A stretch of DNA of 64,000 nucleotides from JBDTVS01 sp040007095 (GTDB lineage: Bacteria > Acidobacteriota > Vicinamibacteria > Vicinamibacterales > CAVVIG01). Below the pieces are notes generated by a model. That model worked only from the letters and a program-made list of their open reading frames with translations. It searched no databases and was not told the DNA's origin. Shown here in pieces: positions 1-7,870 of the stretch. The stretch is taken from positions 61,327 to 125,326 of the forward strand of contig JBDTVS010000190.1 in assembly GCA_040007095.1 (NCBI GenBank), read 5' to 3'. Position 1 is the stretch's first letter, and every line of letters begins with the position of its first letter. The translations under genes and the position numbers were made by a program.

Positions 1-1
1 G

Positions 2-1018
2 TTCGACGGCGGATCGTTCGTGATCAATGCCGACCGGCAGCTCGTCATCCGGTTCCCGGTCTGGGCCGAGCAGACACACGCCACTCGTTGGAGCCGTATC
101 TCTGGCGGATGGACGTGTGAGCCGCAGGATCTGGCGCCCCTGCCCGACGAGCCGGGCAACACCTATCAGGGGTTGATGGTCGGGCTGCGTGACTACGTGA
201 GCAAGAATCGATTTCCCGGCGTACTGCTGGGGCTCTCGGGCGGGATCGACTCGGCCCTGACGGCGGTCATCGCCGTGGATGCGCTCGGTCCCGAACGGGT
301 GCTTGGCGTGCGGTTGCCGTCCCGGTTCACGAGTGACGAGAGCCAGACCGACGCCGACATCTCCGCCGAGCGACTGGGGATGCGGCTCGAAACGATACCG
401 ATCGCGGGTGTGGTGGATGCCGTCGAGCAGGCGCTCGCCCCGTTGTTTGCCGGTCGGCCGCGCGACATCACGGAAGAGAACATGCAGGCGCGTGCTCGAG
501 GCCTGCTGCTGATGGCGGTGTCGAACAAGTTCGGCTCGATGCTGCTCACGACCGGCAACAAGTCGGAGATGTCGGTCGGCTATGCCACGTTGTATGGCGA
601 CATGTGCGGCGGCTATTCGGTGCTGAAGGATCTCTACAAGACCGAGGTGTACGCGCTCGCCGAATGGCGGAACCGCTGTGTCCCCAAGGGCGCGCTCGGT
701 CGTGGCGGCGAGGTGGTTCCGGGAAACGTCCTGACGAAGGCGCCGACGGCCGAGCTGCGGCCGAATCAGAAGGATCAGGACTCCTTGCCGGAGTATTCCG
801 AGCTCGACGCGATGCTGACCGGTCTGGTCGAGCAGGAGCGCAGCGTGGACGATATCGCGGCCGAGGGCCATCCGCGCGCGCTCGTCAGCCGGACGCAGAA
901 CATGCTCTTCACGGCCGAATACAAGCGCCGCCAGGCGCCTCCCGGGGTCAAGACGTCGAGCCGCAGCTTCGGCCGCGATCGGCGTTATCCGATCACCAAC
1001 AGATTTCGCGATCGCTAA
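2..1018 (+). CDS. nadE: Glutamine-dependent NAD(+) synthetase, C-terminal part (5' truncated by window edge)
   Basis: The enzyme makes NAD from deamido-NAD, ATP and glutamine-derived ammonia in the cytoplasm. The frame is open to the window start and begins with FDGGSFVINADRQ, which matches the end of the nitrilase-like glutaminase domain, so the 5' part lies outside the window. The synthetase domain follows, with the ATP PP-loop SGGIDSALTA and the family stretches TTGNKSEMSVGYATLYGDM and LKDLYKTEVYALA. The GTG at 20 is an internal valine rather than a start. The stop is 4 bases before the ABC permease start, so cotranscription is possible, but the gene has no role in glycan synthesis. Identification is secure; only the N-terminus is missing. 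Confidence 0.95.
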   Translation, partial: FDGGSFVINADRQLVIRFPVWAEQTHATRWSRISGGWTCEPQDLAPLPDEPGNTYQGLMVGLRDYVSKNRFPGVLLGLSGGIDSALTAVIAVDALGPERVLGVRLPSRFTSDESQTDADISAERLGMRLETIPIAGVVDAVEQALAPLFAGRPRDITEENMQARARGLLLMAVSNKFGSMLLTTGNKSEMSVGYATLYGDMCGGYSVLKDLYKTEVYALAEWRNRCVPKGALGRGGEVVPGNVLTKAPTAELRPNQKDQDSLPEYSELDAMLTGLVEQERSVDDIAAEGHPRALVSRTQNMLFTAEYKRRQAPPGVKTSSRSFGRDRRYPITNRFRDR

Positions 1019-1022
1019 GCCG

Positions 1023-1889
1023 TTGGCATCAACCGTCACCAGGTCCGCGCCCTCTTTCGTCCGGTCGGCCGTCCATTTGCCCGCGCTCATCGGGTCTGAA
1101 ACGACGGGACTGCTGGCGAACCTGCGCCGCTCCTGGCGCGTGCTGTGGACGCTGACCATGATTGAGTGCCGCCGGAAGTACGCCGGCTCGATCCTCGGGA
1201 CGCTCTGGTACCCGCTGTACTCGATGCTCCTGCTCGGCAGCTACTGTTTCCTGTACCTGGTCGTGTTCCGTGTCCGCTACCGCGAGCTGGGTACCTATGA
1301 GTTCGTGCTGTTCGTGTTCTCCGGCCTGATTCCCTATCTCGGTTTCAGCGAGGCCGTCGCGACCGGTCTGGGATCGGTGAAAGCGAATCTGGCGTTGCTT
1401 CGCAACGCGGTGTTTCCGATCGAGTTGGTTCCGGTCAAGTACGCGCTGGCCGCGATGGTGGGCCTGTTCAGCTCGTTGGCGTTGCTCATCCTGATGATTC
1501 TGCCGACGTCCTACCGGGGATGGCATCTGCTGTACTTGCCGGTCCCGCTCCTGTCGCTGCTGATCTTCACGCTCGGCGTCATCTGGTTCCTGTCGGCGAT
1601 CGCGGTCGTCGTGCCCGATATCGCGCAGATCGTCAACATCGCGCTGCTGCTCTTCATGTTCATTTCGCCAATCGGCTTTACGATCGACTCGGTCCCGGCC
1701 CGGGTTCGTGCGCTGGTGTACTTGAACCCCTTGACCTACCTGATTGAAGGGTTCCGGTATGCGTTGATTGGCGTCCGGGTATCGCCCGTGTGGTACGACC
1801 CCCTGTTTCTGGCGGTCTCGCTGGGATTCGCGCTGGTTGCCGCGACGTTCTTCCGTCGGATGTCCCCCATCTTCAGCGACTATGAGTGA
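1023..1889 (+). CDS. wzm: ABC-2 type polysaccharide export permease (Wzm-like)
   Basis: This 288-residue inner-membrane protein has about six hydrophobic segments and the ABC-2 signature near residues 47-62 (ECRRKYAGSILGTLWYPLY), as in Wzm/KpsM/TagG permeases that move lipid-linked polysaccharide to the periplasm. The conserved NPLTYLIEGFRYALIG motif precedes the last membrane segment. Translation is placed at a TTG just after nadE; no better ATG precedes the conserved region. Its stop overlaps the ATP-binding subunit by 8 bases (ATGAGTGA), the usual Wzm-Wzt arrangement. Substrate specificity cannot be read from the permease. Confidence 0.9.
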   Translation: MASTVTRSAPSFVRSAVHLPALIGSETTGLLANLRRSWRVLWTLTMIECRRKYAGSILGTLWYPLYSMLLLGSYCFLYLVVFRVRYRELGTYEFVLFVFSGLIPYLGFSEAVATGLGSVKANLALLRNAVFPIELVPVKYALAAMVGLFSSLALLILMILPTSYRGWHLLYLPVPLLSLLIFTLGVIWFLSAIAVVVPDIAQIVNIALLLFMFISPIGFTIDSVPARVRALVYLNPLTYLIEGFRYALIGVRVSPVWYDPLFLAVSLGFALVAATFFRRMSPIFSDYE

Positions 1890-3657
1890 CGCGCTGCTCG
1901 GCGTGCCGCATCCTCTCGCCATCGGGATCGAGGGAGTCGTCAAGCGGTACCGGTTGCACCAGAAGCCGATGTACCGATTTCTCGATTTGTTCGGACTGTG
2001 TCCGTCTGGTCCGGCGTACTACTCGGAACATACGGCGCTGCTCGACGTGTCGCTGTCGATCGGCCGTGGTGAAAAGGTGGCGATCATCGGCCGCAACGGT
2101 GCAGGGAAATCCACCCTGCTGAAGATCGTGACTGGACTGGTGCGTCCGACGTCGGGAACGATCCTCGTCAACGGAACGGTGAGCAACCTGCTGCAGATCG
2201 GATCCGGTTTTCATCCCGACTTCACCGGTCGTCAGAACGTGTATGCGAGCCTGGCCCATCAGGGGATTACCGGCGCCGATGCCACGCGCATCTTCGCCGA
2301 AGTGGTCGATTTTGCCGAGATCGGCGAGTACATCGACCAGCCGATGAAGACCTACTCGACCGGCATGTGTTCCCGCCTGATGTTCTCGTCTTCAGTGGTC
2401 ACCAAGCCCGAGGTGCTGATCGTCGACGAAATTCTCGGCGTGGGCGACGCCTACTTCTCGCACAAGAGTTTCGAGCGCATGCGTCAGCTCTGCGCCGACG
2501 ACGGGACCACGTTGCTGCTGGTCACGCACAGCATCTACTCGGCGCTGAACCTCTGCGACCGGTTCGTCTGGCTCGATCGCGGCCAGGTCAAGTTCGACGG
2601 CGACGGCAAGGCGGCGATCTCGCTCTACGAGAGCTCGGTCAAGGATCAGGAGGAGCAGCACCTTCGCCAGCGCAACGTGGCGACGCTCGGGCCCGTTGAA
2701 CACCAGCCAATCGCTCACGTCCTGATCCGCAGCGGCACCGGGTTCTCGCCCGATCGCCCGGTGGCGCTGGAGCTGATCGAGCTCCAGTTGCATGACGGCA
2801 AGACGCTGACGCTGCAGGTGGCCGACGGAGCGCCCGGTTGGACGCTGATTCCGGAAGGGAACCTCGGTCGTCCGGAAACCGTTGGCGGCCGGCGGTGCCG
2901 GGTGCTTCGCGACGTTGGCTCGATCTATCACAAGGCCGAATGGATCGTCTCGTTGCCGCCGCACTCGGCCGTGGCCGGCGTCCGGGTGCGTTACCAATAC
3001 GATGGGTCTGATGCGATGGACGTTCGCGTCTTCACTCCGGATCGCAAGCTGGTCGCCGCCGGTGAATTGACGTCGAGCGGGCAGTGGAGCGACTCGACGT
3101 TCGCAGGGAATCCGACCGGTGCCGGTGAGCTCGAAGTGCTCAAGCAGACCAACTATGGAACCGGACTGGTCCGGATCAGCCAGGTCGAGTTTCTCGGTCG
3201 CGACGGCGAGGACGTGGTCGAGGTCAGGCATGGCGATCCCCTGGTGGTCCGCATCGGCCTGCGGGTCGCGCCGGAGCTCCCCGACCGCGCCGTCACGTTC
3301 TTTCTCGGCTTCGCCCGCCATGAATCTCCGTACTCCGCCTATGTCTATGAGCCGTGCATCTCGCTGCCGGCGGCCGAAGAATGCGTCATCGAGGTGCGGC
3401 TCGACTCGCTGCTGCTCGGCAGTGGGCAGTGGTACGTGAACATGGGCGTGGGCGAAGTCGGACTCTACGAGCGCGCGGTGATCAACTACTTCACGATCGA
3501 CGCGGCCTGGTATCACATGCTGGCGGCGCGCCTCGAGCTCCGGGTCACGTCGGCGACCAAGGTCGATACCTACGGCTGCTTCTTCATTCATCCGGCCGAA
3601 GTGACCGTGTCGGCCTCCGCCCCGGCGACCACCGTCGAGCACGTGCATTCCGCATGA
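1882..3657 (+). CDS. wzt: Polysaccharide ABC transporter ATP-binding protein with extended C-terminal carbohydrate-binding region (Wzt-like)
   Basis: The 591-residue protein has an N-terminal ABC ATPase: Walker A GRNGAGKST near residue 70, signature YSTGM, Walker B VLIVDEILGVGD near 177 and the H-loop LLVTHS. The tail ends in a Wzt-type beta-sandwich (about 430-591; LRVTSATKVDTYGCFFIHP), which in known Wzt proteins recognises the modified end of the finished O-chain. Between them (about 290-425) is an extra beta-rich domain with GWTLIPEGN and RVRYQYDGSDAMDVRVF, making it much longer than the roughly 430-residue Wzt of E. coli O9a. The ATG at 1882 overlaps the permease stop and starts just ahead of the conserved N-terminus; in-frame upstream codons lie inside wzm. 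Confidence 0.9.
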   Translation: MSDALLGVPHPLAIGIEGVVKRYRLHQKPMYRFLDLFGLCPSGPAYYSEHTALLDVSLSIGRGEKVAIIGRNGAGKSTLLKIVTGLVRPTSGTILVNGTVSNLLQIGSGFHPDFTGRQNVYASLAHQGITGADATRIFAEVVDFAEIGEYIDQPMKTYSTGMCSRLMFSSSVVTKPEVLIVDEILGVGDAYFSHKSFERMRQLCADDGTTLLLVTHSIYSALNLCDRFVWLDRGQVKFDGDGKAAISLYESSVKDQEEQHLRQRNVATLGPVEHQPIAHVLIRSGTGFSPDRPVALELIELQLHDGKTLTLQVADGAPGWTLIPEGNLGRPETVGGRRCRVLRDVGSIYHKAEWIVSLPPHSAVAGVRVRYQYDGSDAMDVRVFTPDRKLVAAGELTSSGQWSDSTFAGNPTGAGELEVLKQTNYGTGLVRISQVEFLGRDGEDVVEVRHGDPLVVRIGLRVAPELPDRAVTFFLGFARHESPYSAYVYEPCISLPAAEECVIEVRLDSLLLGSGQWYVNMGVGEVGLYERAVINYFTIDAAWYHMLAARLELRVTSATKVDTYGCFFIHPAEVTVSASAPATTVEHVHSA

Positions 3658-4403
3658 ACCCGATCGACACCGTTCCTGTCGATGACCTCCAGCATGTGTT
3701 CGGCTGGACGGAGGCGATCGAGTTTCCCGCGAAGTACCGGGCGCTACTGCTGTCGGCGTGGGAGATGGCCGCCGATGACTGCACCCTGCGGTATGTGTTC
3801 AGGAACTTCCGTCCGGCCCGTCATCTCGAGTTCGGCACCTGGCTCGGCGATGGTGTGCTCCGGTGCGCTGAGGAATGCGACGCGACGGTGTGGACGATCA
3901 ACCTGCCGGAGGGCGAGAGCCGCGAAAACGGCGAATGGGCGTATTCCACCCTGGCCGAGGGCGCGCTGCTGTCCGGCGTACAGGCCGCGGATACGCTCGT
4001 GACCAGCGTGGGGACCTGGGTCCGTACCGACGCGCACGGCCTGATCGGCCGCAAATATCTGCGCGCGGGGCTCGGAAACCGGGTCTGCCAGATCTATTCC
4101 GACAGCCGAACCTGGGATACCCGCAACTACCCGGTCGGATTTTTTGATTCGGCGTTCATCGACGGTGGGCACGCCTACGACATCGTCGCCAACGACACCA
4201 GGCAGGCGATCAATCTGGTCCGGCCTGGCGGATTGGTCGTGTGGCATGACTACTGCCCGCTGGGCGAGGTGAACAGCGTGTGCCGCAGCACCCGCGACGT
4301 CGTGGCGTTCATTGCGGCCCACGGCGAGGAACTGGCCGTCTCATTCGAGAAGCTGTTCTGGGTCCACCCGAGCTGGCTGCTATTCGGCATCAGGCGAGGC
4401 TGA
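3654..4403 (+). CDS. Class I SAM-dependent methyltransferase-like protein
   Basis: The 249-residue cytoplasmic protein resembles the Methyltransf_24-type family found in polysaccharide loci. It has HLEFGTWLGDGVLRCAEEC (SAM-binding loop 1 position, with EFGTW instead of the classical GxGxG), SAFIDGGHAYDIVANDTR (post-loop Asp-Gly-His-Ala-Tyr) and LVRPGGLVVWHDYCP. The ATG overlaps the wzt stop (ATGA), so it is translationally coupled to the exporter. It may methylate a sugar hydroxyl on the polymer or its terminus; acceptor unknown. Confidence 0.75.
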   Translation: MNPIDTVPVDDLQHVFGWTEAIEFPAKYRALLLSAWEMAADDCTLRYVFRNFRPARHLEFGTWLGDGVLRCAEECDATVWTINLPEGESRENGEWAYSTLAEGALLSGVQAADTLVTSVGTWVRTDAHGLIGRKYLRAGLGNRVCQIYSDSRTWDTRNYPVGFFDSAFIDGGHAYDIVANDTRQAINLVRPGGLVVWHDYCPLGEVNSVCRSTRDVVAFIAAHGEELAVSFEKLFWVHPSWLLFGIRRG

Positions 4404-4429
4404 TGCCGTGGAGATTTCCCAGAGGACTA

Positions 4430-5818
4430 ATGAGTAGACGATTTTCGATCGTGGGACTGGGGAAGCTCGGAGCGAGCATGGCGGCGGCGATCGCCAGCCG
4501 CGGCCATGAGGTGATTGGCGTCGACATTACCCAGCGCGCCGTCGACGCCGTGAATGCCGGGCATGCGCCGGTCCAGGAAACAGGTCTTGACGAGCTGATC
4601 GCGGCCAATCGGACGCGCCTGCGCGCCACGATGAGCCACGAAGAAGCGATCTGCGAGTCGGAGCTGACCTTCGTCATCGTCCCGACCCCGAGCGACGATC
4701 GCGGGGCGTTTTCGCTGCAGTACGTCGCCTTCGCGTTTCGCGAGATCGGCAAGGCGCTGGCGAAGAAGGATCGCGCGCACACGATCGTGCTCACCAGCAC
4801 GGTGCTGCCGGGCGCCACCCGCTACGGCCTGCTGCCGATTCTGGAACGGCACTCGGGGAAGAAAGGCGGCGCCGATTTCGGTCTCTGCTACAGTCCGGAG
4901 TTCATCGCGCTCGGCTCGGTCATCCGCGATTTTCTCAATCCTGATTTCCTGCTGATTGGCGAGCTCGACGCAGCATCCGGCCAGCACCTCGCCGCCTGCT
5001 ATGCCGACATCATGGGCCCGGCGGTGCCGGTCCGCCGCATGACGCTCGAGAACGCGGAACTGGCCAAGATCTCCGTCAACTCGTTCGTGACGATGAAGAT
5101 CACGTTCGCGAACATGCTGGCGGAAATATGTGGGGCGATGCCGAATGGTGACGTCGACGTCGTGTCGGACGCGATCGGGCTCGATTCGCGGATTGGCCGC
5201 AAATACCTGACCGGCGGCCTCGGGTTCGGCGGTCCCTGTTTTCCGCGGGACAACGTGGCGTTGGGGTTCATTGCCGGGATCCTTGGCGCGCGCCCCGATC
5301 TGCTGCTGACCACCGACACCCTGAACCGATCACTGGCCGACCGTCTCCTGACGCAGCTGGGTTCGCGCGTGTCGCGGGATGTCACGGTCGCCGTGCTGGG
5401 CCTCGCCTACAAACCGTTCTCCCACGTCACCGAGGAATCGCAGGCGATCCTGATCGTCAAAGCGTTTCTCGAACATGGCGCCCGGGTGCTCGCCTACGAT
5501 CCGCTCGCCCGCCAGAATTCGGACGTCGAGCTCGGTGGACGTGCGTTGATCATGGACAGCGCCCGCGACTGTCTCCGCGACGCGGACCTGGTGCTGATTG
5601 CGACCCCGGATCCGGAGTTCAAGGCGTTGAAGGCCGCCGATTTCCGTCGGGACGGGCGCACGGTGGTCGTGATCGACTTCTGGAGAATTCTGGCGAATGA
5701 GCTGACCGCTGTTCAGGGTATCGAGTATGTGGCGCACGGCCGCGGACCGGCGGCGAGCGGTGCGGTCGACGTGCTCAAACAAATCTGGGGTGAGACACCG
5801 GAGCATTATGGTTCCTGA
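4430..5818 (+). CDS. UDP-glucose/GDP-mannose dehydrogenase family protein
   Basis: This 462-residue NAD-dependent enzyme should oxidise a nucleotide sugar at C6 to the uronate. It has the N-terminal Rossmann motif VGLGKLGASMA, STVLPG, the central NAELAKISVNSF helix with the conserved lysine, the catalytic cysteine Cys270 in GGLGFGGPCFPRD, and the C-terminal VLGLAYKPFSHVTEES motif. AGAGGA, 4 bases upstream, supports the ATG at 4430; an in-frame ATG at 4403 overlapping the previous stop is the alternative. The substrate (UDP-Glc, UDP-GlcNAc, UDP-ManNAc or GDP-Man) cannot be fixed from these motifs. It would supply the uronic acid that the two AsnB proteins and two heparinase-type enzymes of the locus imply. 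Confidence 0.88.
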   Translation: MSRRFSIVGLGKLGASMAAAIASRGHEVIGVDITQRAVDAVNAGHAPVQETGLDELIAANRTRLRATMSHEEAICESELTFVIVPTPSDDRGAFSLQYVAFAFREIGKALAKKDRAHTIVLTSTVLPGATRYGLLPILERHSGKKGGADFGLCYSPEFIALGSVIRDFLNPDFLLIGELDAASGQHLAACYADIMGPAVPVRRMTLENAELAKISVNSFVTMKITFANMLAEICGAMPNGDVDVVSDAIGLDSRIGRKYLTGGLGFGGPCFPRDNVALGFIAGILGARPDLLLTTDTLNRSLADRLLTQLGSRVSRDVTVAVLGLAYKPFSHVTEESQAILIVKAFLEHGARVLAYDPLARQNSDVELGGRALIMDSARDCLRDADLVLIATPDPEFKALKAADFRRDGRTVVVIDFWRILANELTAVQGIEYVAHGRGPAASGAVDVLKQIWGETPEHYGS

Positions 5819-6644
5819 GCCGTTCTCTGACGTACCGATCGACGCGGTCCGGACATTCTGGAATACGCGGCCGTGCAACATCCGACACTCGGCGCAGGAG
5901 GTGGGGACCCGGGCGTTCTTCGACGAGGTCGAGCATCGCAAGTACTTCGTCGAGTCGCACATTCCCACCTTCGCGGACTTCGATCGGTGGCGTGGCAAGC
6001 GGGTGCTGGAGATCGGCTGCGGCATCGGTACCGACACGGTGAACTTTGCCCGGGCCGGTGCGCAGGTGACCGCGATTGACCTGTCGGATCAGTCGGCGGC
6101 GCTGGCTCGCCAGCGGCTCGAGGTGTATGGGCTGGGCGGCCGCGCGACGATTCACATCGGCAACGCCGAGGAGCTCCCGGACATCCTGCCTCCGCAGACG
6201 TTCGATCTGGTGTACTCGTTCGGCGTGATTCATCATTCGCCGCATCCGCGGCGGATCGTCGAGCACCTACGGCAGTACATGACGCCCGCGAGCGAGCTCC
6301 GGCTGATGGTTTACAGCCGGGTCAGCTACAAGCTGTTCTGGATCATGAAGGAGGAAGGCATCTGGGACATGAGTCGCATCGACGAACTCATCGCGCGCAG
6401 CTCGGAGGCGCAGACCGGGTGTCCGGTGACCTACACCTACACCCAGGAGACCGTGGGGACGTTGCTCGACGGGTTCCGGATCCTCGACGTCCAGAAGGCT
6501 CATATCTTCACCTGGGACGTCGATGCCTATAAGCGCTACGAGTATCGCAAGGCGCCCGAATGGGCGAGCGTCAGCGACGATGAACTGTTGCGACTCGAGC
6601 GCGAGCTTGGCTGGCACCTGCTCGTCCGCGCGTCACTCGCCTAG
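5808..6644 (+). CDS. Class I SAM-dependent methyltransferase
   Basis: The 278-residue protein has canonical Methyltransf_11 features: motif I VLEIGCGIGTDTVNFARAG, acidic VTAIDLSDQS, motif II region LVYSFGVIHHSPHPRRIVEH and the post-motif MTPASELRLMVYSRVSYK. The start ATG lies inside the last codons of the dehydrogenase (11-base overlap). The segment LVYSFGVIHHSP and the following helix closely resemble the methyltransferase half of the fusion at 33643 (LVYSNGVLHHTP), so the two are probably related. A role as glycan O-methyltransferase is inferred from context. Confidence 0.85.
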   Translation: MVPEPFSDVPIDAVRTFWNTRPCNIRHSAQEVGTRAFFDEVEHRKYFVESHIPTFADFDRWRGKRVLEIGCGIGTDTVNFARAGAQVTAIDLSDQSAALARQRLEVYGLGGRATIHIGNAEELPDILPPQTFDLVYSFGVIHHSPHPRRIVEHLRQYMTPASELRLMVYSRVSYKLFWIMKEEGIWDMSRIDELIARSSEAQTGCPVTYTYTQETVGTLLDGFRILDVQKAHIFTWDVDAYKRYEYRKAPEWASVSDDELLRLERELGWHLLVRASLA

Positions 6645-6691
6645 ACTCGGATGAACTCGGCGGGCAGGTTTCCAGTGAGACAGAGACCACA

Positions 6692-7834
6692 TTGAGTCAG
6701 ACGCAAGAGCGAGAGAGTGCCGCGACACTCGCCCTGTTTTCGATCTCCCGGTACGATGTCGGCCACGTGACGACCGTTGGCGGCGCCACGGACGTGCGAG
6801 TGGTCACCGACCCGCGCCAATGGTCACATGCCGTCGAGTTCAGGCCCCGTGCGCCACTGGATTTCGAGGACGGCCCGCTGGCCATCGATGTTTGCCTCGA
6901 GGTCGAGTCAGGACGCATCGAAGTCGGCGCGTTGAGCACAGCGGGCACGGCGTTCCTGTCCTCGTCAATCGTTGATTCGGGCACTCATACCATCACGCTT
7001 CACGTCCCGACGCTGGCCCTTTGTCAGAGCATCTCCATCCGCAACGCCCAGTCGGTCGCATCTATCGTGCGGGTCGTCAGCATCGACGCGCGTCGCGACC
7101 AGACGCCGAGCCACGCCGCCGAGCTGTCGGCGCCCTATGGCTCATCCAAGCGGGGTTTCTGGGACAAGAACATCTTTGCTGACATCCGGCGCCTGGCCGG
7201 CCCGGAGTCCCGTCTGGTGTTCCAGGTTGGTGCACATGACGGAGGAGAAACTTCTCTATTGCTTCGGTCGTTTCAGCACGCGCGGGTGCACTGCTTCGAG
7301 CCGTCTCCGAAGACGTTCCTTGCGCTTCAAGACAGATTCGCGGGTGACCCTCGCACCGACGTTCACCAGCTGGCTCTCAGCGACCGAACCGGTGTGATGC
7401 CGTTTCACGTCAACGAGCGTTCGGAAACCAGCTCGCTGCTGCCGCTGCTGCCGACCTGGCGCGACCGCGAATTCCCTGCGGCCTCGGTGATTGACGTCGA
7501 GACCTCCACGCTCGACGAGCAACTCGGGCGCCTGCGCGAACCGCTCGTCGACGTGCTGTGTCTCGATACCCAAGGGGCGGAGTTGGCGATCCTGCGTGGG
7601 GCTTCCGACACGCTGCGACAGCGACGGGTCCGTGTGCTGATGGCGGAGTTGATCTGGGTGCCTGTATACGAGGGGCAAGGCACGTATTACGATGTACTCC
7701 ATTTCCTTGGTCACGCCGGCTATCAGCTGTACGACTTGTACAACTTTCACTACAGCGAGTCGGGACGGCTGTTGTGGGGCGATGCGCTCTTTCTGCCCGG
7801 GTCTCCTGCGCCAGATTGGGCCGGGAGTGTCTGA
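6692..7834 (+). CDS. FkbM family methyltransferase with N-terminal beta-domain
   Basis: This is a 380-residue two-domain protein. Residues about 165-375 are an FkbM methyltransferase: VFQVGAHDGGET near 176, VHCFEPSPKTF, the long loop with SETSSLLP, and LCLDTQGAELAILRGA. Residues about 30-135 form a separate beta-rich module (RQWSHAVEF, SGRIEVGALSTAGTAF, SISIRNAQ) of a kind also seen in the proteins at 7871 and 17483. The TTG start is the first in-frame candidate after a stop and has only a weak upstream GAGA; a later start would cut the module. FkbM enzymes O-methylate sugars or macrolides; the module may recognise the glycan. Confidence 0.85.
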   Translation: MSQTQERESAATLALFSISRYDVGHVTTVGGATDVRVVTDPRQWSHAVEFRPRAPLDFEDGPLAIDVCLEVESGRIEVGALSTAGTAFLSSSIVDSGTHTITLHVPTLALCQSISIRNAQSVASIVRVVSIDARRDQTPSHAAELSAPYGSSKRGFWDKNIFADIRRLAGPESRLVFQVGAHDGGETSLLLRSFQHARVHCFEPSPKTFLALQDRFAGDPRTDVHQLALSDRTGVMPFHVNERSETSSLLPLLPTWRDREFPAASVIDVETSTLDEQLGRLREPLVDVLCLDTQGAELAILRGASDTLRQRRVRVLMAELIWVPVYEGQGTYYDVLHFLGHAGYQLYDLYNFHYSESGRLLWGDALFLPGSPAPDWAGSV

Positions 7835-7870
7835 TCGCGGTCAAACAACGCTCGACGCAATGACAGCGCG

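Noticed and set aside
1873..3648. Long minus-strand frames opposite wzt and other genes
   Set aside because: Arg/Gln/His-rich composition typical of antisense frames in GC-rich coding DNA, with no recognisable domains.
4403..4429. Earlier ATG for the dehydrogenase
   Set aside because: ATG 4430 has a better ribosome-binding site and directly precedes the conserved Rossmann strand.
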